Of a stretch of 64,000 nucleotides of DNA, positions 1 through 11,431 are shown piece by piece. The first letter of the stretch is position 1, and every line of letters begins with the position of its first letter. Source of the stretch: Salinicola aestuarinus (GTDB lineage Bacteria > Pseudomonadota > Gammaproteobacteria > Pseudomonadales > Halomonadaceae). The notes below the pieces were generated by a model. It worked only from the letters and a program-made list of their open reading frames with translations. It had not been told where the DNA came from and made no database searches. The position numbers and the translations under genes were made by a program. The stretch is taken from NCBI RefSeq assembly GCF_003206645.1, contig NZ_PZJP01000002.1, forward strand, positions 205 through 64,204, given 5' to 3'.

Positions 1-648
1 GTTCTTGATCTCGGCTCGGGTGCCGAAGGCTTCCTGACCCTTGGGGCGAACGGAGACGTTGACGTCGCAACGCATCGAGCCTTCGGCCATGTTGCCGTCG
101 GAAATCCCCAGATAGGTGACGATAGCGTGGATCGCGCGGATGTAGGCGACCGCTTCTCTGGCTGAGCGCATGTCGGGTTCGGAGACGATCTCCAAAAGCG
201 GCGTGCCGGCGCGGTTGAGGTCGATCCCGCTCATGCCGTGAAAGTCTTCGTGCAGTGACTTGCCGGCGTCCTCTTCCAGATGCGCGTGGTGAATGCGCAC
301 GGTCTTGCGCTCGGTCTCATCGAGTACCAGCTCCACCTCACCCTTGCCGATGATGGGTTGGTCCATCTGGCTGGTCTGATAGCCCTTGGGCAGATCGGGG
401 TAGAAGTAGTTCTTGCGTTCGAACAGCGAGGTCTCGGGAATCTCGGCGTCGATGGCGAGGCCGAACTGCACCGCCATGGCGACCGCGCCCTCGTTGAGCA
501 CCGGCAGCACGCCCGGCAGGCCGAGATCGACGGCACACGCCTGCGTGTTGGGCTCGGCGCCGAAAGCGGTGGAGGCCCCGGAGAAGATTTTCGACTGGGT
601 CGCGAGCTGAACGTGGACTTCCAGCCCGATGACGGTTTCCCACTGCAT
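1..648 (-). CDS. gatB: Asp-tRNA(Asn)/Glu-tRNA(Gln) amidotransferase subunit B (partial, 5' part)
   Basis: GatB is the kinase/tRNA-binding subunit of the GatCAB amidotransferase. The complex converts misacylated Glu-tRNA(Gln) or Asp-tRNA(Asn) to the correct aminoacyl-tRNA in the cytoplasm. Translation on the minus strand starts [15 protein letters not shown], the characteristic GatB N-terminus, and continues with the conserved segments [22 protein letters not shown] [12 protein letters not shown] and [10 protein letters not shown]. About 216 codons are visible; the C-terminal helical and YqeY-like parts lie outside the window. The start codon shares one base with the gatA stop (TAATG), so gatB is probably translationally coupled to gatA. 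The order gatC-gatA-gatB is the usual proteobacterial operon. Confidence 0.96.
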   Translation of the reverse strand, partial: MQWETVIGLEVHVQLATQSKIFSGASTAFGAEPNTQACAVDLGLPGVLPVLNEGAVAMAVQFGLAIDAEIPETSLFERKNYFYPDLPKGYQTSQMDQPIIGKGEVELVLDETERKTVRIHHAHLEEDAGKSLHEDFHGMSGIDLNRAGTPLLEIVSEPDMRSAREAVAYIRAIHAIVTYLGISDGNMAEGSMRCDVNVSVRPKGQEAFGTRAEIKN

Positions 649-2105
649 TAGGTTGTCTCCTGATCGGCCGGGTGGCGGCGGTGCCAGTCCGTCGCCTGCT
701 GGAACTGATGCGCCACGTTGAGAAGCTGTCCCTCAGCGAAGTGCTGGCCGAGAATCTGCAGCCCCACCGGGCGCTTGCCGGCGAAACCGGCAGGCACGCT
801 GATTCCCGGGATGCCGGCCAGATTGACGGCGATGGTGTAGATGTCCTGCAGGTACATCGACACCGGGTCTTTCTTGGCGCCCAGATCAAAGGCGGGCGTC
901 GGGGCGGCGGGGCCCATCAGCACATCGACCTGATCGAAGGCGTCGAGGAAGTCCTGACGGATCAGGCGGCGAACCTGCTGTGCCTTGCGGTAGTAGGCGT
1001 CGAAGAAGCCTTCCGACAGCGTGTGCGTGCCGATCAGGATGCGGCGCTTGACCTCGTCGCCGAAGCCCTCGGCGCGGGTGCGCTTGTAGAGATCCTCGAG
1101 ATCGGCGGGATTGTGGCAGCGGTGGCCGAACCGCACGCCGTCATAGCGCGAGAGGTTGGACGACGCTTCTGCCGGGGCAATGACGTAGTAGGCCGGCACG
1201 GCCAGGTGCGTGTGCGGCAGGCTGACCTCGCACACCGTCGCGCCGAGGGATTCGTAGACGCGAATCGCTTCCTGGATCGCGCTCTCAACGTCGCTGTCGA
1301 GACCGTCACCGAAGTACTCCCGGGGCAGGCCGATCTTGAGCCCGGCCAGCGGCGTGTCGAGCTCGCCGACGTAGTCCGGCACCACCCGGGAGACGCTGGT
1401 GGAGTCGCGCAGGTCGTGACCCGCCATGGCGCCGAGCAGGTGGGCGCAGTCCTCGGCGCTGCGCGCCATCGGGCCGCCCTGGTCGAGACTGGAGGCGAAG
1501 GCGATCATGCCGTAGCGGGAGACGCGGCCGTAGGTCGGCTTGAGACCGGTGATGCCGCAGAAAGCCGCCGGCTGACGGATCGAGCCGCCGGTGTCGGTAC
1601 CCATGGCGGCCGGGGCCAGTCCTGCAGCGACGGCAGCGGCGCTACCGCCGGAGGAGCCACCGGGAATGGCGCTGCGATCCCACGGGTTCTTCACCGCGCC
1701 GTAGTAGCTCGTCTCGTTCGACGAGCCCATGGCGAACTCGTCCATGTTGGTCTTGCCAAGGCTGATCATGCCGGCGGCTTCGAGCTTCTCGACCACGGTC
1801 GCGTTATAGGGCGCCTCGAAGTTGTCGAGCATCTTCGAGCCGCAGCTGGTGCGCACACCCTGGGTGCAGAAGATATCCTTGATTGCCAGCGGCAGGCCGG
1901 CCAGCGGGCGGCTGTCACCCTTGGCACGCGCGGCGTCGGCCGCGTCGGCGGCCGTCAGCGCCTGGTCTCGCGTGACGGTGATGAAGCTATTGATGTCGCC
2001 GTCGAAGCGCTCGATGCGCTCGAACAGATGGGTCGTCAGCTCTCGGCTGGAAAATTCGCCGGCCTTGAGCCCCTTCGCGAGCTCCGTGAGCGTCTTGTGG
2101 TGCAT
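648..2105 (-). CDS. gatA: Asp-tRNA(Asn)/Glu-tRNA(Gln) amidotransferase subunit A
   Basis: GatA is the glutaminase subunit of GatCAB. It releases ammonia from glutamine and channels it to GatB. The 485-residue product has the amidase-signature fold with the Ser-cisSer-Lys triad: Lys76 in LAIKD, Ser151 in the GGSSGGS block and Ser175 in DTGGSIRQP. The C-terminus is the normal length for the family. It lies between gatC (126 bases upstream) and gatB (one-base overlap). No separate promoter stands out in the gatC-gatA gap, so I expect cotranscription. Confidence 0.97.
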   Translation of the reverse strand: MHHKTLTELAKGLKAGEFSSRELTTHLFERIERFDGDINSFITVTRDQALTAADAADAARAKGDSRPLAGLPLAIKDIFCTQGVRTSCGSKMLDNFEAPYNATVVEKLEAAGMISLGKTNMDEFAMGSSNETSYYGAVKNPWDRSAIPGGSSGGSAAAVAAGLAPAAMGTDTGGSIRQPAAFCGITGLKPTYGRVSRYGMIAFASSLDQGGPMARSAEDCAHLLGAMAGHDLRDSTSVSRVVPDYVGELDTPLAGLKIGLPREYFGDGLDSDVESAIQEAIRVYESLGATVCEVSLPHTHLAVPAYYVIAPAEASSNLSRYDGVRFGHRCHNPADLEDLYKRTRAEGFGDEVKRRILIGTHTLSEGFFDAYYRKAQQVRRLIRQDFLDAFDQVDVLMGPAAPTPAFDLGAKKDPVSMYLQDIYTIAVNLAGIPGISVPAGFAGKRPVGLQILGQHFAEGQLLNVAHQFQQATDWHRRHPADQETT

Positions 2106-2231
2106 GGGGTCGAAGTTCCCTATTGGGTGGTCCTGATCGCACGCGGCGGTGCAGTACGCATCGGGATTAACGAAGTCGTCGCGCCACGCCTCGGCGGGAA
2201 TGCGACAACGCGCGTCATCTAATAAAGGTCG

Positions 2232-2522
2232 TCACTCGACGACGCGAGGCACCAGATAGAGGCCGTCGGTGGTCGCCGGCGCGCAGGCCTGGAACGTCTC
2301 GCGCTGGTTGGACTCGGTCACTTCGTCCGGACGCAGGCGCTGCGTGGTGTCCAGCGGATGCGACAGCGGCGCTACGCCGTCGGTATCGACCGCCTGGAGC
2401 CGATCCACCATCTCCAGAATGTGCGTCAGATCATCCACGTAGCCGTGAGCTTCGGCGTCGTCCTTCAAGCCCAGGCGGGCAAGATGGGCCGCGCGCAGCA
2501 CATCCGCGTGTTCGATTGCCAT
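2232..2522 (-). CDS. gatC: Asp-tRNA(Asn)/Glu-tRNA(Gln) amidotransferase subunit C
   Basis: GatC is the small linker that wraps around GatA and GatB and stabilises the complex. The 96-residue product starts [19 protein letters not shown] and ends with the typical LRPDEVTE...[11 protein letters not shown] tail. The frame stays open about 67 codons further upstream. I chose the ATG at 2522 because it gives the family length (about 95 residues) and has a GAGGAA ribosome-binding site at good spacing. It is the first gene of gatCAB and is divergent from mreB. Confidence 0.95.
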   Translation of the reverse strand: MAIEHADVLRAAHLARLGLKDDAEAHGYVDDLTHILEMVDRLQAVDTDGVAPLSHPLDTTQRLRPDEVTESNQRETFQACAPATTDGLYLVPRVVE

Positions 2523-2607
2523 CAGGGATTCCTCATTCGAAAAGCGCATCCATTCGAAAAGCGCGTCTACTGAAAAACAGGGGTCGATACGTTCACCGGA
2601 AAGCGCG

Positions 2608-2637
2608 ATGAAATGTCGAACCGGGACCTCGTAAAAT
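2608..2637 (+). promoter_or_regulatory. candidate mreB promoter
   Basis: In the gatC-mreB divergent gap I see ATGAAA (2608-2613), an 18-base spacer and TAAAAT (2632-2637), about 115 bases before the mreB start. The -10 hexamer is good and the -35 matches four of six positions. This is sequence resemblance only; no start site is known. Confidence 0.35.
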
Positions 2638-2743
2638 GGCGGCAAGACTACCATAATCTCGCCGCTGCTGGCAGGCGCGAGCTTGCTGGTTACCCCCCGC
2701 GGTGATACCGTTTGCCTCCGCACAGGGTTCCGGTCTGGACTAG

Positions 2744-3793
<1,050 letters not shown>

Positions 3794-3840
3794 GGCCATC
3801 CGCGCCGCTGCCGCCTATTAGCGGTGGCGGTCGCCGGTAG

Positions 3841-4824
3841 GTGGGGGTGAGGCCTATCAAACCGCTGTTTTCCTACGGGCCCATGCCGACGTACCGCATT
3901 CTGTTGTGTGCGGTATTGGCGTTCGGCCTGATGTTTGCCGAACACCGCTTCAGTGCGGTGGAAGCGGCCCGTTCGCATCTGACGAGTGTCGTCGCGCCCA
4001 TTCAATGGCTGGTCAGCCTGCCCAGTGAAGGCATGCGCTGGGGCGCCATGGCGGTCTCCGACAAGCAGAGTCTGATCGACGAGAACCAGCGTCTGCGCGA
4101 GCAGTTGCTGACGCTCTCCAACCGCGTGCAGCGCATGGCGAGCCTCACCGCCGAGAACGTGCACCTGCGCGAGCTGCTCAATGCGCCCAACCCGGATGAC
4201 GTCCCCTACATCACGGCGGAACTCCTGTCGCTGGATTCGGATCCTTTTACCCAGCAGATCGTGATCAACCGGGGACGCCGCGACGGCGCCTATATCGGTC
4301 AGCCGGTGATGGATGCCTCCGGGTTGATCGGTCAGGTGGTGTCGGTGTCGGCCTATACCAGCCGGGTACTGATGGTCGCCGATGCCAATCATGCCGTGCC
4401 AGTCGAGATCAATCGCAACGGATTACGCTTCATTGTCCAGGGCACCGGCCAGCTCGACACCCTCGACGTGACCAGCGTGCCGGCGACGGCGGACATCCGC
4501 GAGGGGGACCTGCTGGTGACCTCCGGTCTCGGCGGACGTTTTCCCCGCGGCTATCCGGTGGCTCGTGTCACCACCGTTCAGCGCGAGTCCAGTCAGGCTT
4601 TCATGGAGGTCGCCGCCGAACCGGTCGCCCAGCCCGAGCGGTCGCGCTACTTCCTGCTGCTGTTTCCGCCGACGCCGCCGAGCACCGAAGGGCTCGACGG
4701 GGCCGAACGGATCGCGCGTCAGGTCGTCTGGCCGGGCGATCCCGCCCATCCGAACAAGGGACAGATCAGCGAAGCCGGTCTGACGGCTGCCCTCAAGGTC
4801 CAGGAAGGGAGCGAGTCGCCATGA
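3841..4824 (+). CDS. mreC: rod shape-determining protein MreC
   Basis: MreC is a bitopic inner-membrane protein. Its periplasmic beta-barrels link MreB to MreD, RodA and PBP2. The 327-residue product has a short cytoplasmic N-terminus (IKPLFSYGP), one membrane segment at about residues 16-33, a coiled coil around residues 65-105 (KQSLIDENQRLREQLLTL) and a C-terminal MreC domain containing INRGRRDGAYIGQPV. The start is uncertain: GTG at 3841 or GTG at 3847 both precede the conserved RPIKPLF segment, and neither has a strong ribosome-binding site. The stop overlaps the mreD start by four bases. Confidence 0.95.
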   Translation: MGVRPIKPLFSYGPMPTYRILLCAVLAFGLMFAEHRFSAVEAARSHLTSVVAPIQWLVSLPSEGMRWGAMAVSDKQSLIDENQRLREQLLTLSNRVQRMASLTAENVHLRELLNAPNPDDVPYITAELLSLDSDPFTQQIVINRGRRDGAYIGQPVMDASGLIGQVVSVSAYTSRVLMVADANHAVPVEINRNGLRFIVQGTGQLDTLDVTSVPATADIREGDLLVTSGLGGRFPRGYPVARVTTVQRESSQAFMEVAAEPVAQPERSRYFLLLFPPTPPSTEGLDGAERIARQVVWPGDPAHPNKGQISEAGLTAALKVQEGSESP

Positions 4825-5300
4825 CGATCTTTGGCTATCTGTTCGTCTGGTTCACGCTGCTGTTGGCGCTGTGTCTGCAGGTCATGCCACTGCCGGATGC
4901 CTGGCTGGTCTGGCGACCGGACTGGCTGGGCATTCTGCTGGCCTACTGGTGTGTGGCCATACCGCAGCGAGTGGGCGTGATCCACGGTTTCGTGCTGGGG
5001 CTCATGCTGGACCTCATCGAAGGCGCGCCGCTGGGACAGAACGCGCTGACCCTGTCGCTGCTCGCCTATCTCTTTCTCCTGCTCTATCAACGCTTTCGGG
5101 TCTATTCGATCTGGCAACAGGCCGTGCTGGTCTTCGTGCTGCTGGGTATCGCCCAGCTGCTCGAGCAGTGGCTACGCACGATCTTCGGCCCGGTCTCGGT
5201 CAGTCTCGAGTTCCTGATTCCGGCGTTGATCGGCGCGGCACTTTGGCCCTGGCTCTTTACCATGATGCAGGTGCTGCGCCGCCGGCTGGGCATCGGCTAG
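4821..5300 (+). CDS. mreD: rod shape-determining protein MreD
   Basis: MreD is a polytopic inner-membrane partner of MreC in the elongasome. The 159-residue product is very hydrophobic, with about five predicted membrane segments (from YLFVWFTLLLALCLQV at the N-terminus to LIGAALWPWLFTMMQ near the end). The conserved GxxxGLxLDLIEGAPLGQNAL region is present. Its start lies in an ATGA overlap with mreC, which indicates translational coupling. Confidence 0.95.
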   Translation: MTIFGYLFVWFTLLLALCLQVMPLPDAWLVWRPDWLGILLAYWCVAIPQRVGVIHGFVLGLMLDLIEGAPLGQNALTLSLLAYLFLLLYQRFRVYSIWQQAVLVFVLLGIAQLLEQWLRTIFGPVSVSLEFLIPALIGAALWPWLFTMMQVLRRRLGIG

Positions 5301-5330
5301 CGACCAGCGCTCGACTCTCAGAGGTCTTCC

Positions 5331-5918
5331 ATGTCATCGCCCACGATCGCTGCACTGCGTCTGGCTTCCGCCTCGCCTCGCCGGCGCGAGCTGCTCGCCT
5401 CCATCGGGCTGAGCGTCGAGGTCGCGCCGGCCGATATCGATGAGTCCCGCCTGAATGACGAGCCACCGGCTCAATTCGTCTCTCGCCTGGCGCGCGAGAA
5501 AGCCGAAGCCGGCCACCGAGACGACGGCCTCGTCACTCTGGGGGCGGATACGCTGGTGGTCTGCGACGATCAGGTGTTCGGCAAGCCGATCGATGCCGCC
5601 GATGCCCGCCGGATGCTCGAGGCGCTCTCGGGGCGTGCCCACCGGGTGCTCAGCGCAGTGGCGGTGGTCGGCCCCCGGGGAGTGACCGAGTGTCGTGTCG
5701 CGACCACGGTTCATCTGCGCGAGATCGGTGAGTCGGAGATTGTCGCCTACTGGGCAACCGGCGAACCGGCCGACAAGGCCGCCGGTTACGCCATTCAGGG
5801 TCGGGCGGCGATCTTCGTCGAGCGTCTGGAGGGGAGCTACTCCGCGGTGGTCGGACTGCCGCTTCACGAGACCGCCGAGCTGCTGAGCGCTCAGGGCGTC
5901 TCGCTGTGGCCACGGTGA
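5331..5918 (+). CDS. maf: Maf-family dTTP/UTP pyrophosphatase (YhdE type)
   Basis: Maf proteins hydrolyse nucleoside triphosphates to monophosphates and are thought to remove non-canonical or excess nucleotides. The 195-residue product has the Maf start LRLASASPRRRELLASIG, the LGADTLVVCDDQVFGKP motif with the catalytic aspartate, and the GYAIQGRAAIFVERLEGSYSAVVGLPL C-terminal block. It sits between mreD and rng, its common gammaproteobacterial position, which supports the YhdE branch rather than the YceF branch. Substrate preference is inferred from family and context only. Confidence 0.93.
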   Translation: MSSPTIAALRLASASPRRRELLASIGLSVEVAPADIDESRLNDEPPAQFVSRLAREKAEAGHRDDGLVTLGADTLVVCDDQVFGKPIDAADARRMLEALSGRAHRVLSAVAVVGPRGVTECRVATTVHLREIGESEIVAYWATGEPADKAAGYAIQGRAAIFVERLEGSYSAVVGLPLHETAELLSAQGVSLWPR

Positions 5919-6042
5919 CAACCTCACGTTGTCAGTCGTCCCGATCGAGGTGGCGTCGTGCGGCTGGTGAGGCGCCCGCAGGCCTGTGCCATACTCCCGC
6001 GATAGCGCTGCGCGCCCAACCACCCGCGATAAGGATGTCTGC

Positions 6043-7506
6043 ATGAGCGGTGAGGTACTGATCAATCTGACGCCAATGGAGACGCGGGTTGCCGTGGTCG
6101 AGAATGGCGTGCTTCAGGAGGCGTTCATCGAGCGCAGCCGGCGCCGCGGCATCGTGGGCAATATCTACAAGGGCAAGGTCGCCCGCGTGCTTCCCGGCAT
6201 GCAGGCGGCCTTCATCGACATCGGGCTGGAGCGGGCGGCGTTCATTCATGTCAACGAGGTGATCGCCCCCGGCACCCACGCCGATGACGCCGGTTCCATC
6301 GGTCATCTGCTGCATGCCGGCCAGTCGCTGGTGGTACAGGTCACCAAGGACCCCATCGGCTCCAAGGGCGCCCGGCTCACGACGCATCTGTCGATCCCGT
6401 CGCGCTATCTGGTCTACATGCCGGATTCGCCCCACGTGGGGGTCTCGCAGCGTATCGAGGACGCCAGTGAGCGCGAGCGTCTGCGGACGCTGGTCGAGAG
6501 CGGTCAGGCCGAGATCGGCGACGATAACCCCGGCGGCTTCATCGTGCGCACTGCCGCCGAAGGCGTGGGGCGGGAGGAGCTTTTCGCCGACATGGTCTTT
6601 CTGCAGCGGCTGTGGCAGAAGATCGCCGAGCAGAAGCTCACCGCGGCCGCGCCGAGTCCGATCTACGACGATCTGCCGCTATTTATTCGTACGCTGCGCG
6701 ACGTGATGCGTGATCAGATCGAGAAGGTGCGCATCGACTCGCGGGAGAACTATTTCCGGCTCAAGGAGTTCGCCCGCGAATTCATGCCGACCCTCGAGTC
6801 GTGCATCGAGTACTATCCCGGCGAGCGGCCGATCTTTGATCTCTACAGCGTCGAGGACGAGTTGCAGAAGGCGCTGAGTCGCAAGGTGCAGCTCAAGTCC
6901 GGCGGCTATCTGGTGATCGATCAGACCGAGGCGATGACCACCATCGACGTCAATACCGGCGGCTACGTCGGCCATCGCAACCTCGAAGAGACCATCTTCA
7001 AGACCAATCTCGAAGCCGCCACGGCGATCGCCCGTCAGCTCCGGCTGCGCAATCTCGGCGGCATCATCATCATCGACTTCATCGACATGGAAGAGCTCGA
7101 GCATCAGCGCCAGGTGCTGCGCGTGCTCGAAAAGGCGCTGGAGCGCGATCACGCCAAGAACAAGCTCACCGGTGTGACCGAACTCGGCCTGGTTCAGCTC
7201 ACCCGCAAGCGCACCCGCGAAAGCCTGGAACAGACGCTCTGCGAGCCGTGCCCGACCTGTCACGGGCGGGGTGCCATGCGCACGCCGGAAACCGTCTGCT
7301 ACGAGATCTTTCGCGAGATCCTGCGGGAAGAGCGGGCCTACTCGCCGGAGACCTACATGGTGCTGGCCTCGCAATCGGTGGTCGACCGCCTGCTCGACGA
7401 GGAGTCGGCCGCCGTGGCCGACCTGGAGTCCTTCATCGGCAAGACCATTCGCTTTCAGGTCGAAGCGCACTACTCGCAGGAACAGTACGACATCGTGCTG
7501 ATGTGA
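6043..7506 (+). CDS. rng: ribonuclease G
   Basis: RNase G is an RNase E-family endoribonuclease that matures the 16S rRNA 5' end and degrades some mRNAs. The 487-residue product carries the S1 domain (about residues 36-120), the catalytic aspartates Asp302 (TTIDVNTGG) and Asp345 (IIIIDFIDM), and the zinc-link cysteines in CPTC (403-406). It lacks the long RNase E C-terminal scaffold, which distinguishes it as RNase G. The ATG at 6043 follows a TAAGGA ribosome-binding site; the frame is open 19 codons further upstream but that part is not conserved. yhdP begins four bases after the stop. Confidence 0.97.
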   Translation: MSGEVLINLTPMETRVAVVENGVLQEAFIERSRRRGIVGNIYKGKVARVLPGMQAAFIDIGLERAAFIHVNEVIAPGTHADDAGSIGHLLHAGQSLVVQVTKDPIGSKGARLTTHLSIPSRYLVYMPDSPHVGVSQRIEDASERERLRTLVESGQAEIGDDNPGGFIVRTAAEGVGREELFADMVFLQRLWQKIAEQKLTAAAPSPIYDDLPLFIRTLRDVMRDQIEKVRIDSRENYFRLKEFAREFMPTLESCIEYYPGERPIFDLYSVEDELQKALSRKVQLKSGGYLVIDQTEAMTTIDVNTGGYVGHRNLEETIFKTNLEAATAIARQLRLRNLGGIIIIDFIDMEELEHQRQVLRVLEKALERDHAKNKLTGVTELGLVQLTRKRTRESLEQTLCEPCPTCHGRGAMRTPETVCYEIFREILREERAYSPETYMVLASQSVVDRLLDEESAAVADLESFIGKTIRFQVEAHYSQEQYDIVLM

Positions 7507-7510
7507 TCCG

Positions 7511-10500
7511 ATGAGCCGTTCGCGCGCGTTTGTCCGCTGGATTCTGACGCCGCTGGCCGTGGTGCTGGTCGTTGCCGCCTGTCTGGTGTCCGCGGTTCGT
7601 CTGGTGGCCTGGCAGAGCGATCGCCTCGCCCCCTGGGCCGTCTCCCGGCTGGCCGAGACGCTGGATGCCGAGGGACAGCTCGGCGGCCTGTCGCTCGATC
7701 TCGTTCGGTTCAATCCTTCACTTGACATTGACGATCTCACGCTGACGAGCCGACAGGGCCGCCCGCTGCTGGAGATTGGACACCTCGACGCGCGACTCGA
7801 TGGCATGGAGAGTTGGCGTCAGCGCTCGCCGGTGTTGGCACATGCCAGGCTCCAGGACCTCACGCTCCATCTCTACGCTGATCCGAAGGGCGGCTGGCGC
7901 TGGCCTGATGGCGCCGGCGCTGCGTGGTTCGGGGCTGATGAAACCCCGTCCGACGAAGGGGCCCCCGATGTCGACGCCTGGCTGCGCCGGTTGGCGCATC
8001 AGCATGCAGAGGTGGCGGGGGTTACGCTCGCGCTGCATTCCGGCGACAGCACCCAACGTCTTCGGCTCGACCGCCTGCAGCTTGCGAGCGCGGGCGGGCG
8101 AGTCTCGCTTCAGGCGGCGCTTGCCGACGATGCGGGCAGCCTTCGGCTCGCCGTCGAAAATGCGGATACGCTCGAGCCGACGGCGCGTTTCGCGGCAGAA
8201 GCCGCACTCGGACCACTATCGCACTCACTCGCGGCCCTGAGCTCGGTCTATCCCACGGCAGTGACGGCGGCCGAGGGCCGGGTCGAGGTCTCCGGGACCT
8301 GGGCAAGCGGGGGACTGCAGCAGGCCCTCGCTTCGGTGGATTTGGCTCGACTCGCGTTGATCGACCGCCCGCGCGATCTCTCGCGCACTCTCACTGATCT
8401 GCACCTCGACGCGCAGCTCGACCGCGACGCCGACGGCGCGTGGCAGCTCGCCGTCGACAATGTCGGGCTTTCGAGTCCCGGTCTGGCGTCGGTCGCGTGG
8501 CCTCGGCATTTGCAGGCGCGGTCGACGGCGGATGGTTGGCGTCTGCGCACGCCCCCGTTCGCGCTCGATGGCCTGACGGGGTATCTCGCGCTGCTGCCGA
8601 TGTCGGCGGAGCTGTCCGAGACGCTGGTGGGGCTGGCGCCGACGGGACACGTCGCTGGCCTCGAGGTCGGGCGCAGCCAGGGCGAGTGGTATGCCCAGAG
8701 CGCGCTCGAGGGCGTATCCGTTTCGCCGTGGGATGACATTCCCGGTGGCGGGCCGGTCGATGCCTGGGCGACCGTCCGCGGACGTAGCGGCAGCGTCACC
8801 TTTGCCGCCGGGGAAGACGCCAACTTCGCGATCCCCTCTGTCTACGCCGACCCGCTCGATCTGACCGCGGCCAGCGGCACCATCGACTGGGCGCTCACTG
8901 CCCGTGGTGCGGTGCTCAGCGGCGAGCGACTGAAGGCGAAGTGGCGGGGGGCCACCGCCTCCGGCCGGTTCGGCCTCACGACTTACGATCAGGAGAAGAA
9001 ACCCGGTCACCTGCGGCTCGAACTCGATTTCGGCGGCGCTGACGCCCGCGGCTCTCGACTCCTCTCGTGGCTGCCCACCCGGGTCATCGATGATCCCGAC
9101 CTGCGCGAGTGGCTAGGCGGCGACATCGGCGGCATTGTCGAACGGGGGGCGCTGCGGCTTTCGCTGACGCTGACGGACAAGGAGGCGCCGGATGGGCAGA
9201 TGTTCGTCAATCCGGAGGATAGCCTGTCGCTGTCGCTCGACGTTGCCGACGGCCGGCTGCAGTACGACCCCGAATGGCCGGCGCTCGAGCGGGTCTATGG
9301 CCATCTCGACATGCATGACATGAACCTTGAGGGGCGCGTCACGCACGCCACCAGTCACGGTCTGACCACGCGTAACGCCAGCGTGACCCTCGAGAACGAG
9401 CGGCTCGCCGTCGAGGGCGACATCCAGGGCAGCAGTCGTGGGCTGCTGGAGTTTCTCGGCAACGCGCCAATCGAAGGCGCCGCCGACACCTTCGGCCTGT
9501 GGCAAAGCGAGGGGGAGGTCGATGCCCGACTGCAGCTTAGCCTGCCGATGGACGATGAGAGCGACCCGGAAACCGACCTGCAGGTGACGGTCGAAGCCGA
9601 TGCGGACATCCAGACACTGACCTTTCCGGAAGTGCTGCTGACGCTCAGCGATATCGATGGCGCGCTGCGCTACCGACGCCTGGACGGTAACGACTTCATC
9701 GATGGCAAGCTCGGCGCTCGGGCGTTCGAGGGGCCGCTGCTCGCCGACTTCAATATCGGCGGTGCGGTTCAGGGGCCGGCGGGCATCTCGCTGAGTGGCC
9801 GTGCCCGAGGTGCCGGCCTGCTCGACTGGGCCGGAGTCTCGGGTATCGGTGGTCTCATAGAGGGTGCATTTCCCTATCACGGGCAGATTGCCTTCGACGC
9901 CGACGACAACGCGAGTTTCCGCTTGCGCAGCGATCTGGCGGGATTGGCGATTCAGCTGCCGCCGCCGTTCGGCAAGAGCGCCGATCACGAGGCACCACTC
10001 GCCATTGATGCCGACATCGCGGCCGGCACTGGGCAGGTGACGCTCGACGATGCCGGCCGGGCGCGCTGGCGGACGCTTGGCGATCAGGTGCAGGGTCAGG
10101 TGTGGCTCGAGGGCTGGCCCGGGGAGCGCGCCGCCTGGCCGAGTGAGCCGGGTTGGTACGTGCTGTGGCGGCCCGACCGACTGGATACCCAGCGCTGGGT
10201 CAACGCGCTGACCGAGCTGAGTGCGTCAGAGACGACGTCGACCGAGGGCGGCGTGCCGACCTCGATCGACGAGGCGCTGGAGACCGAGGTACCCAAGCCC
10301 GTGGATGACGGTGGCGGGCTGAAGCGCGTGGCTATCGCCACCCCCTGCGTGCTGGTAGACGATCGCTGCCTTGGCGGACTGCAGGCCGACGCCTCGCCGC
10401 TCGCCGATGGCTGGCAGCTGTCGCTCGGCGGCGGCATCGTTGAAGGGCGGGCGAGCTGGCAACCCAAGGCCGCGGTGCCGGTGGACATCGACCTGGCGCG

Positions 10501-11431
10501 ACTCAATCTCGATGCGCTGACCCCCGACACCGGCGAGGCCGAGGGCGAAGCGGCGGGGGCGACGCTATTGGACCGAATCGAGGTGGCTCCCCGCCCCCTT
10601 GCGATGCCCGATGGGCTCGATCAGGTGCCCGCCGGCCATGTGCGCATCAATGAGTTCGCGCGCCAGGGAGAACGGTTCGGGCCGCTGGAAGCGCGGTGGC
10701 GAGTCGAGGGGGATCAGCTGACGTTATCGCCCTTTAGCCTGCAGCTTGGTGAGATCGAGGCCCGGGGGTCGCTCGCCTGGGAGGGTGCCGGTGAGGCGAG
10801 CCTGACCCGGGCAGACGTGGAGGCATCGGGGGGTAACCTCGCGACGGCGTTCCGCGCGCTCGGGGCGCCGGCGCCGATCACGAGTGACAGTGCCCAGTCG
10901 AGTGCTCAGCTCTCCTGGCCGGGGGCGCCATGGCAATTTGCACTCCCGCGAGCGAGTGGTCGCGCTCGGGTCGATCTCGGCGACGGTCGGCTGCGCCAGC
11001 TCCACTCGCCGTCGGCCAAGCTGGTAGGGCTTTTCAATCTCGACAACATCCTGCGTCGGCTGCAGCTCGATTTTTCCGACGTGACCGACGGGGGTACGGC
11101 TTTCAATCGGTTGCACGGGAGCGCTACGCTGTACAACGGCGTGCTCGAAACCCAGGGGCCGCTGGTCATCGACGGCGCGTCGACCCGATTCACGCTGGCG
11201 GGCAGCGTCGATCTCAATCGCCAGCGAATCGATCAGCGGCTGGGTATCACGGTTCCCGTCAGTCAGAACCTGCCGCTGGTTGCGGTCCTGGCGGGCGCCC
11301 CGCAAATCGGCGCGGGACTGTTTCTCTTTCATCAGCTGTTCGGCCAGTGGGTCGATAGCGCCACGCAGATCTATTACCGCGTCGAAGGGCCGCTGGCCGA
11401 GCCGAACATTTATCTGGAGAGCGCCGAGTGA
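7511..11431 (+). CDS. yhdP: AsmA-like inner-membrane-anchored lipid transport protein YhdP
   Basis: YhdP is a giant AsmA-family protein thought to bridge the periplasm and carry phospholipid to the outer membrane. The 1306-residue product has one N-terminal membrane segment (about residues 8-33) followed by a long beta-rich periplasmic region and the conserved C-terminal part: GDGRLRQLHSPSAKLVGLFNL, then ITVPVSQNLPLVAVLAGAPQIGAG and GPLAEPNIYLE at the end. The length matches E. coli YhdP. It directly follows rng, the conserved order. In Pseudomonas a nitrilase gene lies between yhdP and tldD; it is absent here. Confidence 0.93.
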   Translation: MSRSRAFVRWILTPLAVVLVVAACLVSAVRLVAWQSDRLAPWAVSRLAETLDAEGQLGGLSLDLVRFNPSLDIDDLTLTSRQGRPLLEIGHLDARLDGMESWRQRSPVLAHARLQDLTLHLYADPKGGWRWPDGAGAAWFGADETPSDEGAPDVDAWLRRLAHQHAEVAGVTLALHSGDSTQRLRLDRLQLASAGGRVSLQAALADDAGSLRLAVENADTLEPTARFAAEAALGPLSHSLAALSSVYPTAVTAAEGRVEVSGTWASGGLQQALASVDLARLALIDRPRDLSRTLTDLHLDAQLDRDADGAWQLAVDNVGLSSPGLASVAWPRHLQARSTADGWRLRTPPFALDGLTGYLALLPMSAELSETLVGLAPTGHVAGLEVGRSQGEWYAQSALEGVSVSPWDDIPGGGPVDAWATVRGRSGSVTFAAGEDANFAIPSVYADPLDLTAASGTIDWALTARGAVLSGERLKAKWRGATASGRFGLTTYDQEKKPGHLRLELDFGGADARGSRLLSWLPTRVIDDPDLREWLGGDIGGIVERGALRLSLTLTDKEAPDGQMFVNPEDSLSLSLDVADGRLQYDPEWPALERVYGHLDMHDMNLEGRVTHATSHGLTTRNASVTLENERLAVEGDIQGSSRGLLEFLGNAPIEGAADTFGLWQSEGEVDARLQLSLPMDDESDPETDLQVTVEADADIQTLTFPEVLLTLSDIDGALRYRRLDGNDFIDGKLGARAFEGPLLADFNIGGAVQGPAGISLSGRARGAGLLDWAGVSGIGGLIEGAFPYHGQIAFDADDNASFRLRSDLAGLAIQLPPPFGKSADHEAPLAIDADIAAGTGQVTLDDAGRARWRTLGDQVQGQVWLEGWPGERAAWPSEPGWYVLWRPDRLDTQRWVNALTELSASETTSTEGGVPTSIDEALETEVPKPVDDGGGLKRVAIATPCVLVDDRCLGGLQADASPLADGWQLSLGGGIVEGRASWQPKAAVPVDIDLARLNLDALTPDTGEAEGEAAGATLLDRIEVAPRPLAMPDGLDQVPAGHVRINEFARQGERFGPLEARWRVEGDQLTLSPFSLQLGEIEARGSLAWEGAGEASLTRADVEASGGNLATAFRALGAPAPITSDSAQSSAQLSWPGAPWQFALPRASGRARVDLGDGRLRQLHSPSAKLVGLFNLDNILRRLQLDFSDVTDGGTAFNRLHGSATLYNGVLETQGPLVIDGASTRFTLAGSVDLNRQRIDQRLGITVPVSQNLPLVAVLAGAPQIGAGLFLFHQLFGQWVDSATQIYYRVEGPLAEPNIYLESAE

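Noticed and set aside
672..2222. Long open frame on the plus strand over gatA
   Set aside because: It is the antisense shadow of gatA in high-G+C sequence; the product matches nothing I know and gatA has full catalytic motifs.
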